Assembly: GCA_964370765.1 (NCBI GenBank)
Contig: CAYJKW010000024.1
Location: forward strand, 1-26,084
Length of the DNA: 26,084 nucleotides
Source of the DNA: CAYJBH01 sp964370765
GTDB taxonomy: Bacteria > Bacillota > Clostridia > Oscillospirales > Ruminococcaceae
Reading direction: 5' to 3'
Both the position numbers and the translations under genes were made by a program. The notes under the pieces are model-generated. The model had not been told where the DNA came from, ran no database searches, and saw nothing but the letters and a program-made list of their open reading frames with translations. Of this stretch, positions 15,661 to 23,273 are shown one piece after another (the first letter of the stretch is position 1; each line of letters opens with the position of its first letter).

Positions 15661-16853
15661 ATGTTTTCAACCCATCCGATATACTGTGCGTTCATATCCT
15701 CTATCCTGTTTTCGTGTAGCTCTGCAATAGGAATTATTGCAGGGCTTGCCTCAATCTCGGCTAATAAATCAAGCTGGTCCTGTGATAATAGCGAGCTGTC
15801 AACCGAACTCATGTCGCCCCAAACTGTTGGTTTCATCTTCTCTATCTGCGCCTCAGGACTTTGTAGAAAATCAATTGCAAGCAGTGCGCCATTTTTATTC
15901 TGCGAGTTAAAGGGGATTGCAAGATAGTGCGAGTTGCCAATGGTACCTGTATCCAAAACATAGGTTTCAAAGCTATCGGGGTATTCGCCCTGTGCTATAA
16001 GTCCAGATGTCTGAAACACCTCAAACCCCATCGAGAAATCAACCTCCGAGTTCACAAGCATCTGGTTTTGTAGGGCAATAGTCGCCGGAAATGCTGTACC
16101 ATCGTTCCAAAGATAGGGGTGTAGCTCTTTAAAATATTCTATTACCGGAGCGGATAACTCTAAAAATTCTTCCTCGGTATAACTTTTTGTGCCGTCAAAA
16201 TCGGTAAGCTCAAAATAGGCGTTTCTAACAAACCCTGATCCAACAAAATCCTCTATCGGGTTTGGATAGGTTATTGATCCCGGATTATCCTTTGCATACT
16301 GTAAAATCTCAGCATATGATCTTGGTGGATTTTCTACCCGTGCACTATCGTATGTATAGACAAGCTGTGCACTACCCCAAATCGCCTCCATTCCATCTAC
16401 CATAATACCGGAATCATACTCCTGCACCGCTAAATCACTGTCATAGTAGTTTGCAAGGTTTGGCAGTATATCGGTAAATGGACCATACAGCGCATCAACA
16501 TCCTTTAGTGTTTTAAAGTTTTCTGCGTTAATCCATAGAATGTCTATAGTTCCGTCATCAATATTGTTCTTCTTTTCGTTAAATATCTTTGCAACAAAAT
16601 CCGGTGCATTCATCGGCACTCGGTTTAATGTTATTCCGTAAATATCTTTAAGTTGTGGTGCAACATAGTTATCCATGTAGTTGTTGACTAGCTCGTTTCC
16701 TCCCCACATCGCTATGGTTACCTCACTATCCTCCCCGGCTGCAGCTACATCTTCCCAACTACCATGCGCCTCACTGCTTTGCGATGTATCTGAACATCCC
16801 ACAAGCAACAGCGCTACTGCTAAAACTGTAGCAATAACCCCTTTGATCCTCAT
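15636..16853 (-). CDS. YnjB-like ABC transporter substrate-binding lipoprotein
   Basis: 405 residues from the ATG at 16853, chosen for its GGAGGGT site; the frame runs up to 16910, but that start overlaps the promoter. Seen: lipoprotein signal peptide MRIKGVIATVLAVALLLVGC with the lipobox LVGC, then a type-2 periplasmic-binding fold. Many stretches recall E. coli YnjB: AMWGGNELVNNYMDNYV, IDILWINAENFKTLKD, MEAIWGSAQLVYTYD, HPYLWNDGTAFP, GTIGNSHYLAIPFNS, FLQSPEAQIEKMKPTVWGD. The protein would be lipid-anchored on the outer surface and capture the solute for the two permeases and ATPase encoded directly after it. YnjB-family substrates are not firmly known to me; thiamine- or metal-like ligands are possible by fold only. 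Confidence 0.92.
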   Translation of the reverse strand: MRIKGVIATVLAVALLLVGCSDTSQSSEAHGSWEDVAAAGEDSEVTIAMWGGNELVNNYMDNYVAPQLKDIYGITLNRVPMNAPDFVAKIFNEKKNNIDDGTIDILWINAENFKTLKDVDALYGPFTDILPNLANYYDSDLAVQEYDSGIMVDGMEAIWGSAQLVYTYDSARVENPPRSYAEILQYAKDNPGSITYPNPIEDFVGSGFVRNAYFELTDFDGTKSYTEEEFLELSAPVIEYFKELHPYLWNDGTAFPATIALQNQMLVNSEVDFSMGFEVFQTSGLIAQGEYPDSFETYVLDTGTIGNSHYLAIPFNSQNKNGALLAIDFLQSPEAQIEKMKPTVWGDMSSVDSSLLSQDQLDLLAEIEASPAIIPIAELHENRIEDMNAQYIGWVENIWSENIIK

Positions 16854-16900
16854 AATAACACCCTCCAAAAACCTTGCAAATTCATCACAAATATTTAATA

Positions 16901-16929
16901 AGTATAACAAGATTTGTAGAAAATGTAAA
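16901..16929 (-). promoter_or_regulatory. Promoter of the YnjBCD-type importer operon
   Basis: On the minus strand TTTACA (16929-16924), 17 bp spacer, TATACT (16906-16901). It is the only good promoter seen before six same-strand transport genes. Confidence 0.65.
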
Positions 16930-17023
16930 TGATTCTATCGCATTTAATAGTAAAAGTTTTTATTGCTATCTATATAAGTCTTGTTGCATTTTACTATAGC
17001 CTCAAATTTTGCATCGTATCGTA

Positions 17024-17052
17024 TTGACTATGGAAGTGTTTTATAATAGTAT
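17024..17052 (+). promoter_or_regulatory. Candidate promoter for the MBL-fold hydrolase gene
   Basis: TTGACT (17024-17029), 17 bp spacer, TAGTAT (17047-17052), about 36 bp before the ATG at 17089. Confidence 0.5.
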
Positions 17053-17088
17053 AACAGTATACCAAACACCATAAATCACGGGAGACGA

Positions 17089-17886
17089 ATGAGAATAACT
17101 GCACTGGTAGAAAACACAACCAATAAAGGGCTACGCGTTGAACATGGCCTTTCGTTCTATATTGAGACGGCAAAGCATAAGCTGCTGTTTGATGTAGGTG
17201 CGTCCGATGCGCTGATAGAAAACGCAAAAACTCTTAACATAGACCTATCAAGCATTGACACCCTGATAATATCGCATGGGCATGGCGACCACGGTAGCGG
17301 TCTAAGCCATTTTTTAGCTATCAATAGATCTGCTAAAATTTATATACAGGAATCAGCCTTTGATCCCCACTATAGTAGGTTTGGCAGTGTAGATAAATAT
17401 ATCGGAATAGACTCTGAACTAAAGGATCATAGCCAAATATCTATATTAAACGGCGATTTTAATATAGATGATGAGCTATCGTTATTTACTGTTACCGGCG
17501 GCGATCGATATCGTTCCACCGCTAACGATACACTATACGACGGGGATGGGCAGGATAAGTTTCTACATGAACAGAACCTAATTATAATGGACGACGGAAA
17601 AGTTGCGCTAATAATGGGGTGTGGGCATGTTGGTGTCGTCAACATCATGGACAAGGCAAAGGCATTTACACCCAGTGTCTGCATTGGAGGCTATCACCTT
17701 TACCACCCAGGCACAAAGAAAAGTCAAAGCCCACAGCTTGTGGCTGATATTGCAAAGGAGCTTTCTGTTTATAGTAATACACAATTCTACACCTGCCACT
17801 GCACAGGGGTGGAGGCATACGAACTGCTCTCAAAACGCATGTCAAACATTAGCTACATCGCCTGTGGCGACACGGTTGAAGTTTAA
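17089..17886 (+). CDS. Metallo-beta-lactamase-fold metallohydrolase
   Basis: 265 residues. The metal-binding motif HGHGDH (63-68) and later MGCGHVG and FYTCHCTG provide the histidines of a di-metal site; FDVGAS near residue 34 is the usual preceding strand. The type resembles small clostridial and archaeal MBL proteins often annotated as related to the enzyme that makes 4-(beta-D-ribofuranosyl)aminobenzene 5'-phosphate, but that is a naming habit, and the substrate is unknown. Extra cysteines flank the C-terminal metal ligands (CGH, TCHCTG). GGGAGA lies before the ATG. It is monocistronic, ending at a strong bidirectional hairpin. Confidence 0.9.
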   Translation: MRITALVENTTNKGLRVEHGLSFYIETAKHKLLFDVGASDALIENAKTLNIDLSSIDTLIISHGHGDHGSGLSHFLAINRSAKIYIQESAFDPHYSRFGSVDKYIGIDSELKDHSQISILNGDFNIDDELSLFTVTGGDRYRSTANDTLYDGDGQDKFLHEQNLIIMDDGKVALIMGCGHVGVVNIMDKAKAFTPSVCIGGYHLYHPGTKKSQSPQLVADIAKELSVYSNTQFYTCHCTGVEAYELLSKRMSNISYIACGDTVEV

Positions 17887-17910
17887 AAATACAGCTACAC
17901 AATAAAGATA

Positions 17911-17947
17911 TAGCGAGGTATCGCCTATAAAGGCTGATATCTCGCTA
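17911..17947. terminator. Bidirectional terminator between the MBL and NCS2 genes
   Basis: TAGCGAGGTATC-GCC (17911-17925) pairs with GGC-t-GATATCTCGCTA (17932-17947) around TATAAA; 15 pairs with one G-T wobble and one bulged T. It sits between two convergent genes. A T-rich run (TATATTTTT) follows on the plus side and an A/T-rich run on the other. Confidence 0.8.
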
Positions 17948-17975
17948 CACTTATATTTTTAGCTATGCTAACTTA

Positions 17976-19403
17976 TTATACTGTCGCTGCCAAGAATTTA
18001 ATAACAAATAGAATTGCAATAACTGTAGCAACGATATCTTTTTTTGTAAACTTACCGGTAAATAGTGTTATAAGCACATATGCGATAGAACCAATACCAA
18101 TACCGTTTGAGATAGAGTAGGTCATAGGCATACAGAAAAGTGCTAAAAACGCCGGTACTGCCGAACGCATGTCGGTCATATCAATCTTTGCAAAGTTTTG
18201 CATCATCAAAACACCAACATAGATAAGTGCCGGTGCTGTTGCACAGGATGGCACAAGTGATGCAAACGGTGTTAAAAATAGGCAGATTGCAAAACAGATT
18301 GCAGTTACAAGGCTGGATAAACCGGTACGCCCGCCTGCGCTTACACCTGCGGCTGACTCAACAAATGTTGTACAGGTAGATGTGCCGCTTATTGCACCGG
18401 CAACTGTAGCAACCGAGTCACAGGTCATGCATTTTGTCATATTGATCGGGTCGCCATTTTCGTCAAGCATGTCGGCCTGTGCTGCTGTACCGTATAATGT
18501 TCCTATAGTATCAAACATATCAACGATACAGAATGTTACTATAAGAAGTATAGCCGAAATAACTCCACCAAGCATCGGTGATCCAAAGGCATTGCTCCAT
18601 GAGGATGGATCAAAAACTGCTGCAAATCCTATTGTTGCAAAATCGCTGAATGATTGGCCAACCTGACCCATATCAAAGGATGGTGTGGTTCCGGTTAACG
18701 GGTAGTATAAAACTGCTATCGTAACTATAGCAATAAGTACCGATCCTTTAACCTTATATTTTTCAAGTATAGCTATTATGATAAGTCCCATTAATGAAAG
18801 CAAGGCAGGAATTGCAGTAACTAAACCCTCCTCACTCATAAGGGCGCCATGTATATCTACAAACTGTAGAAGTACATATGGGTTATCCTGCACTATTCCG
18901 GCATTCTGAAAACCGATAAAAGCGATAAACAGACCAATACCGGCAGGTATTGCTTTTTTAAGGCAGTCCGGCAATGCCCTTGCAATCATTGCCCTTGCAC
19001 CGGTTACGGTAAGTATTAAAAACACAATACCGGATAGAAGAATAATTACAAGACCGGCTCTGTAACCATCTAAAATGTTACCGCCTGATATTATTTGCGG
19101 TAAAATAAAGGAAACGAAAAAGAAGGAGTTTAATCCCATTCCACAGGCCTGTGCAAAAGGCATCTTTGCATATAGGGCCATTAATAATGTACCCAACACT
19201 GCAACCAATGCAGAACCTACGTAAACTGTGTTCCAGATCTGCTGAAATACCGGATCCGCACCATCGGCAAGGTGACTGAAACCTACAACCTGGTTTGGAT
19301 TTGTAACCACAATGTATGCCATCGCAAAAAATGTGGTTAATCCCGCCATAATCTCGACTTTGGTAGTTGACCCACGCTCGGAAATCTTGAAAAACTTATC
19401 CAA
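17976..19403 (-). CDS. NCS2-family purine permease (PbuG/AdeQ-like)
   Basis: 475 residues starting with TTG at 19403; the N-terminus MDKFFKISERGSTTKVEIMAGLTTFFAMAYI matches the family's conserved beginning, and GAGAGGAG lies about 10 bp upstream, so the TTG is favoured over any inner ATG. Twelve to fourteen membrane segments; conserved NCS2 stretches include CGMGLNSFFFVSF (near 106), IGLFIAFIGFQNAGIV (near 157), VDMFDTIGTLYG near 303 and GTSTCTTFVESAAGVSAGGRTGL near 347. This subgroup carries guanine, hypoxanthine or adenine with protons across the cytoplasmic membrane. A promoter is seen upstream but no purine riboswitch. Confidence 0.93.
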   Translation of the reverse strand: MDKFFKISERGSTTKVEIMAGLTTFFAMAYIVVTNPNQVVGFSHLADGADPVFQQIWNTVYVGSALVAVLGTLLMALYAKMPFAQACGMGLNSFFFVSFILPQIISGGNILDGYRAGLVIILLSGIVFLILTVTGARAMIARALPDCLKKAIPAGIGLFIAFIGFQNAGIVQDNPYVLLQFVDIHGALMSEEGLVTAIPALLSLMGLIIIAILEKYKVKGSVLIAIVTIAVLYYPLTGTTPSFDMGQVGQSFSDFATIGFAAVFDPSSWSNAFGSPMLGGVISAILLIVTFCIVDMFDTIGTLYGTAAQADMLDENGDPINMTKCMTCDSVATVAGAISGTSTCTTFVESAAGVSAGGRTGLSSLVTAICFAICLFLTPFASLVPSCATAPALIYVGVLMMQNFAKIDMTDMRSAVPAFLALFCMPMTYSISNGIGIGSIAYVLITLFTGKFTKKDIVATVIAILFVIKFLAATV

Positions 19404-19470
19404 TTCCTTAACGCTCCTCTCTATTCTAACAAATACTTACAGTATTACCTATCAAGATAATACAATATAA

Positions 19471-19498
19471 ATTATACATCATATACACTAAATTACAA
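19471..19498 (-). promoter_or_regulatory. Candidate promoter for the purine permease gene
   Basis: On the minus strand TTGTAA (19498-19493), 16 bp spacer, perfect TATAAT (19476-19471), leaving a leader of about 60 nt. Confidence 0.5.
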
Positions 19499-19543
19499 TA
19501 TAGTTACAACATTTTTTACACCACAGGGATATTTATCATATTT

Positions 19544-19587
19544 TATGTTGCGGTTTTTGGCTATTTCGACAGCGCCATTACAACATA
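19544..19587 (-). other. Two-tier inverted repeat after the YnbB-like gene
   Basis: TATGTTG (19544-19550) and CAACATA (19581-19587) form an outer 7-bp stem, enclosing an inner TGGC (19558-19561)/GCCA (19574-19577) stem. It begins 20 bp past the stop of the minus-strand gene. It may be a weak terminator or a folded 3' untranslated region; a T-rich run is inside the loop on the plus strand rather than after the stem. Confidence 0.35.
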
Positions 19588-19606
19588 GTGTATAACTTGT
19601 CGATTT

Positions 19607-20854
19607 TTATGCGTTTTGTAATTTTGTTACTGCATTTAAAATAGCAAGGCGTGATGCTGCAAAATTTAGCCCACCCTGCAAAAACGCTGTATAGGGCTCT
19701 CTCATCGGGCCATCGCAGGACAGCTCAATGCTACTGCCTGCAGTAAAGGCACCTGCCGCCATTATTACCTCATCGTCATAACCCGGCATTGGGGCGCTTA
19801 CAGGCTGTACATAGCTATCTATAGGTGAACCGGACTGTATAGCAATACAGATTGCAGATAGCTTGTGCGGATCCGTTGTATCTATCGATGTTAGAATATC
19901 GGCACGCTCTATATCTAATGGTGGTCGCGTAACCATCCCTATCTTACTAAAGATCGATGCTGTGTAGATTGCCGTTTTTACCGCTTCGCATACAACCCCC
20001 GGTGCAAAATAAAGTCCGAGATAAAGCTCACGCAGTGCGCTACCTGTACTGCCTATCTCGCTACCAATACCCGGTACAGTTAATCTGTATGCCGCACGCT
20101 CTACATAAATTTCCTTGCCGGCGATGTATCCGCCGGTGGAGGCAATGCCACCCCCTGCATTTTTTATTAGTGATCCTGCCATTAGGTCTGCCCCTACCAT
20201 TGTCGGCTCCCGATCCTGAACAAACTCGCCGTAGCAGTTATCCACAAAAACTATAATATTCTTATCTATCGCTTTAACCTGTGAAATTATGTCATCAAGC
20301 TGCTGGATGGTAAGTGATGGGCGGGCAGCGTAGCCACAGCTACGTTGCAAGGCAATTACCTTTACGCCGCCTTTTGCACAACGGTTTTTAACTGCCTTTA
20401 TATCCACCCCATGCGATAGCATCGGTATCTCCTCATAAAGGATCCCAAAATCTAAAAGCGAACCAGTTTTATCACCTTTTTTACCTATAACTTTATGTAG
20501 GGTGTCGTAAGGTTTACCGGTGGCATAAAGCAGGGTGTCACCAGGGCGAAGCAGCCCAAAAAGCGCAACCGATATTGCATGTGTTCCGGATGCAAAGCTG
20601 TGTCTAAATATTGCAGACTCGGCGCCTACTACATCGGCAAAAACCTTATCTAATGTATCCCTTCCTGTATCATCATAACCATATCCGGTTGTTCCTGTTA
20701 GGTGTGATGTAGACACACGATTTTCGATAAAGGCACGTAACATTCTCTCTTGATTTCGTTCCTTAATCTCCTCGGCTAGTGCAAAGGCAGGGGCTACATT
20801 TTTTTTTGTAGCCTTATCCAAACTTAGTATTTCATCATTAAAACTGTATTTCAT
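19607..20854 (-). CDS. YnbB/aluminium-resistance family PLP enzyme (methionine gamma-lyase-like)
   Basis: 415 residues, cytosolic fold-type I pyridoxal-phosphate enzyme. Seen: GTTGYGYDDTGRDTLDKVFADVVGAE near residues 54-79, the phosphate-binding SFASGTHAI (86-94), IVFVDNCYGEF (201-211, Asp205 for the pyridine ring) and the Schiff-base lysine in GSLIKNAGGG (Lys231). The family is annotated as aluminium resistance protein or methionine gamma-lyase-like, but its physiological substrate is unsettled; a C-S lyase or related elimination is a fair guess. The start overlaps the murD stop by ATGA, so it is translationally coupled to murD. Confidence 0.9.
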   Translation of the reverse strand: MKYSFNDEILSLDKATKKNVAPAFALAEEIKERNQERMLRAFIENRVSTSHLTGTTGYGYDDTGRDTLDKVFADVVGAESAIFRHSFASGTHAISVALFGLLRPGDTLLYATGKPYDTLHKVIGKKGDKTGSLLDFGILYEEIPMLSHGVDIKAVKNRCAKGGVKVIALQRSCGYAARPSLTIQQLDDIISQVKAIDKNIIVFVDNCYGEFVQDREPTMVGADLMAGSLIKNAGGGIASTGGYIAGKEIYVERAAYRLTVPGIGSEIGSTGSALRELYLGLYFAPGVVCEAVKTAIYTASIFSKIGMVTRPPLDIERADILTSIDTTDPHKLSAICIAIQSGSPIDSYVQPVSAPMPGYDDEVIMAAGAFTAGSSIELSCDGPMREPYTAFLQGGLNFAASRLAILNAVTKLQNA

Positions 20855-22218
20855 ATCGAGTTAACTATTCCTTTAAAATGTTCTCCGCGCTTTTCAAAAT
20901 TATCGTAGCAATCAAAACTTGCCGATGCAGGGGACAGGGTAACTATATCACCCGCTTGTGCAATCTGCGTTGCAGTTGCAACAGCTTGTTCCATGCCATC
21001 AGCCTTGTAGATTGGCAGGTTAGCAGGGTCATAATCCGAATGTTCAAGCAGCGCCTTTTCAATCTTAGGACCTGTATCCCCCATAAGCACCACCGCCTTT
21101 GCATGTTTGATAAGTTCCGGTGCAAGCGGTTCATAGGGAATAAATTTATCATATCCACCGGCTATTACAATAAGTTTTTGTTTAAAGGCATGTAGCCCTG
21201 CTATAACACGGGTAGGAGATGATGCTATCGAATCGTTGTAATACTTCACCCCCCCTATCTCCCGCACAAATTCAATGCGATGTTCAACGCCCGAAAACTT
21301 TCTTGCAGTGTCTGCCATAATATCAAATGGCACATCACCATAAACAGCAGTAAAGGCAGCAAGCAGATTTTCTATATTATGCCGCCCCGGCAGCTTTACA
21401 TCCTTTACAGCTACAATCTCCTGCCTCACGCCATCAAGATTAATCGTTAATATCTCATCTTGAAGGTATCCACCATTATCTAATGTATCCTTTATAGAAA
21501 AACATCGTAGTGCCCCCTTCACCGAGTCTTTAAAACTTCGAGAAATATCGTTGTCCTGTCCAACTACTGCGACTCCTGCGCTATCCTGATATGTTATGAT
21601 ATTTCGCTTTGACTCTATATACTCCTGCATGTCGGTATGGTGGTCAAGATGATTCGGCGTTATATTAGTAACAACCGCAACATCAACACGGTGATGCATC
21701 GACATAAGCTGAAAGCTGGATAGTTCACATACCGCAACATCATTACTGCCAACCTCATCAACTATCGGCAACATGGCACGCCCGATATTTCCGCCAAGGT
21801 GTACTGTTTTGCCGCTTTTCTCCAACATCGCTGCAATAAGGCTTGTTGTAGTTGTTTTACCGTCCGATCCGGTAACGGCATATATCTTAGCCGGGCACAG
21901 CTCAAAAAACGCTTCCATCTCGCTTGTCACTATCGCCCCTCGCTTTAGGGCTTTTTGTATGGCAGGTTCGGTGTACATAAAGCCCGGTGTTCTGAATATT
22001 ACATCGGCATTATCAAGACCATCGAGGTAATTTGCACCTAAACAACAGCTAACGCCGGTTAAATCCACATTATCTATCTTTTCTTTTTTATCACAAAGAA
22101 CAACATCTGCACCATATTTTACAAATAGTGGAATAAGCTGTCGGTGTGCAACGCCGGCACCAATAAAGGCTACCGTCTTTGTTCCAAATCCCTTTACATA
22201 ATTTTCTAACACACTCAT
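20851..22218 (-). CDS. murD: UDP-N-acetylmuramoyl-L-alanine:D-glutamate ligase MurD
   Basis: 455 residues, the normal MurD size. It adds D-glutamate to UDP-MurNAc-L-Ala in cytosolic peptidoglycan precursor synthesis. Seen: N-terminal Rossmann-like UDP domain (FIGAGVAHRQLIPLF near 18), Mur-ligase P-loop GSDGKTTTT (117-125), LGGNIGRAML (about 139), CELSSFQL (metal-binding Glu region), NITPNHLDHH (about 195), and the third-domain HRIEFVREIGGVKYYNDSIASSPTRV and GGYDK. AAGGAG, formed by the last Lys-Glu codons of the patatin gene, is 5 bp before the ATG. It is not in the usual division/cell-wall cluster but sits between a patatin phospholipase and a YnbB-like gene. Confidence 0.96.
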   Translation of the reverse strand: MSVLENYVKGFGTKTVAFIGAGVAHRQLIPLFVKYGADVVLCDKKEKIDNVDLTGVSCCLGANYLDGLDNADVIFRTPGFMYTEPAIQKALKRGAIVTSEMEAFFELCPAKIYAVTGSDGKTTTTSLIAAMLEKSGKTVHLGGNIGRAMLPIVDEVGSNDVAVCELSSFQLMSMHHRVDVAVVTNITPNHLDHHTDMQEYIESKRNIITYQDSAGVAVVGQDNDISRSFKDSVKGALRCFSIKDTLDNGGYLQDEILTINLDGVRQEIVAVKDVKLPGRHNIENLLAAFTAVYGDVPFDIMADTARKFSGVEHRIEFVREIGGVKYYNDSIASSPTRVIAGLHAFKQKLIVIAGGYDKFIPYEPLAPELIKHAKAVVLMGDTGPKIEKALLEHSDYDPANLPIYKADGMEQAVATATQIAQAGDIVTLSPASASFDCYDNFEKRGEHFKGIVNSI

Positions 22219-22219
22219 A

Positions 22220-23068
22220 CTACTCCTTTATGAAATTCTTGATTAGATCAATATTTTTTTGGCAATCCAGATACCCTGCACGATAAAGATTCATAAGCTT
22301 TACCGGATTACGCTCGGTGCGCTCAACATCAAAACTATTTTGTGGGCGAATCACAACTGCATTGCCCTCAAGCTCCTGCTGTTCGACAAGTTTTAGCTGT
22401 TTGTTATAGACACTGCTTCTTCGAGCCGCTGTTTTTAGCAGGTTAGGATAGTGCTTATATTTTATTCTACCCAAAACCGAACTTGCCTTACCTTCCGGCT
22501 TTTTTTGATAAAGGGCCGGCCGTGTAAGAATTACTATATTTTTATCGTTACCACAGTCCATGGAGTACTGTAACGGTATTGGATCGGCAATTCCACCATC
22601 CATATGTGGCACACCATCCAGTATTACCGGTTTTGATACAACCGGCAGTGAGCAGGACGCCATTACCTTCGGATAGTCAATATCCATATCATCTACAACA
22701 AAGTATGCGGCATCGCCACTAATACAATCGGTGGTAACTACAGTTATGGTACTTTCTGATGATTTAAATGTCTCGTTATCAAACGAATAGTATTGTTCCG
22801 GTATGGTTTTAAAAGCAAAATCCATCTTAAACATCTCCTCGTTAAAAGCGCCAAGAAGATCTAGATAGCGTTTATCATGGCAAAACCTTATATTTATCTT
22901 AAAACTTCTCCTAGGTTGTTTTGATACATAGGATACACCGTTTGCAGCACCTGCAGATACAGCATAGATATTCTTAATCATAAGATTATTATTTAAAAGG
23001 CAGTCCAGCACACCGGAGCTGTAGACCCCGCGCATACCGCCGCCCTCAAGTATAAGACCAACACCCAT
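22220..23068 (-). CDS. Patatin-like phospholipase
   Basis: 282 residues from the ATG at 23068, which has GGAGG 7 bp upstream; the frame opens 18 bp earlier without a site. Seen: oxyanion-hole EGGGMRGVYSSGVLD (8-22), nucleophile elbow AVSAG (36-40, Ser38) in which the usual first Gly is Ala, and the dyad Asp in MDGGIADP (Asp157). This gives the Ser-Asp dyad of patatin lipid acyl hydrolases, probably cytosolic or membrane-associated; there is no signal peptide. It resembles the RssA/YjjU-like bacterial group. It is first in a tight operon with murD (1 bp gap) and ynbB. A good promoter lies upstream. Confidence 0.92.
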   Translation of the reverse strand: MGVGLILEGGGMRGVYSSGVLDCLLNNNLMIKNIYAVSAGAANGVSYVSKQPRRSFKINIRFCHDKRYLDLLGAFNEEMFKMDFAFKTIPEQYYSFDNETFKSSESTITVVTTDCISGDAAYFVVDDMDIDYPKVMASCSLPVVSKPVILDGVPHMDGGIADPIPLQYSMDCGNDKNIVILTRPALYQKKPEGKASSVLGRIKYKHYPNLLKTAARRSSVYNKQLKLVEQQELEGNAVVIRPQNSFDVERTERNPVKLMNLYRAGYLDCQKNIDLIKNFIKE

Positions 23069-23099
23069 AATACTGCCTCCGTTCAATTGTTCCCGATAT

Positions 23100-23128
23100 A
23101 TTATACTATATTAAACATCTTATTTCAA
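23100..23128 (-). promoter_or_regulatory. Promoter of the patatin-murD-ynbB operon
   Basis: On the minus strand TTGAAA (23128-23123), 17 bp spacer, perfect TATAAT (23105-23100), about 32 bp before the ATG at 23068. Confidence 0.65.
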
Positions 23129-23209
23129 CACACATTATATCATCATTAACAGATAAAAAATGTAAAGCAGTGTCGACTGTTTCGGCTAAAAAATTTTTAT
23201 TATTATAAA

Positions 23210-23244
23210 AAGATATGGCACAGTTTATAACCGTACCATATCTT
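23210..23244 (-). terminator. Terminator of htpG
   Basis: AAGATATGGCACAGT (23210-23224) pairs along all 15 positions, two as G-T wobbles, with ACCGTACCATATCTT (23230-23244) around a 5-nt loop. On the minus strand a T-rich run follows. It begins 30 bp past the htpG stop. Confidence 0.8.
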
Positions 23245-23273
23245 AAAAAACTATATAGTTAATAGGAGATATG

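Noticed and set aside
16854..16910. Longer N-terminus of the YnjB-like lipoprotein
   Set aside because: The extension overlaps the promoter -10 box and precedes the signal peptide. The ATG at 16853 has a good ribosome site and gives a proper lipoprotein signal.
19404..19606. Purine riboswitch before the NCS2 permease
   Set aside because: Looked for the conserved three-way junction core on the minus strand and saw nothing like it; the predicted leader is only about 60 nt.
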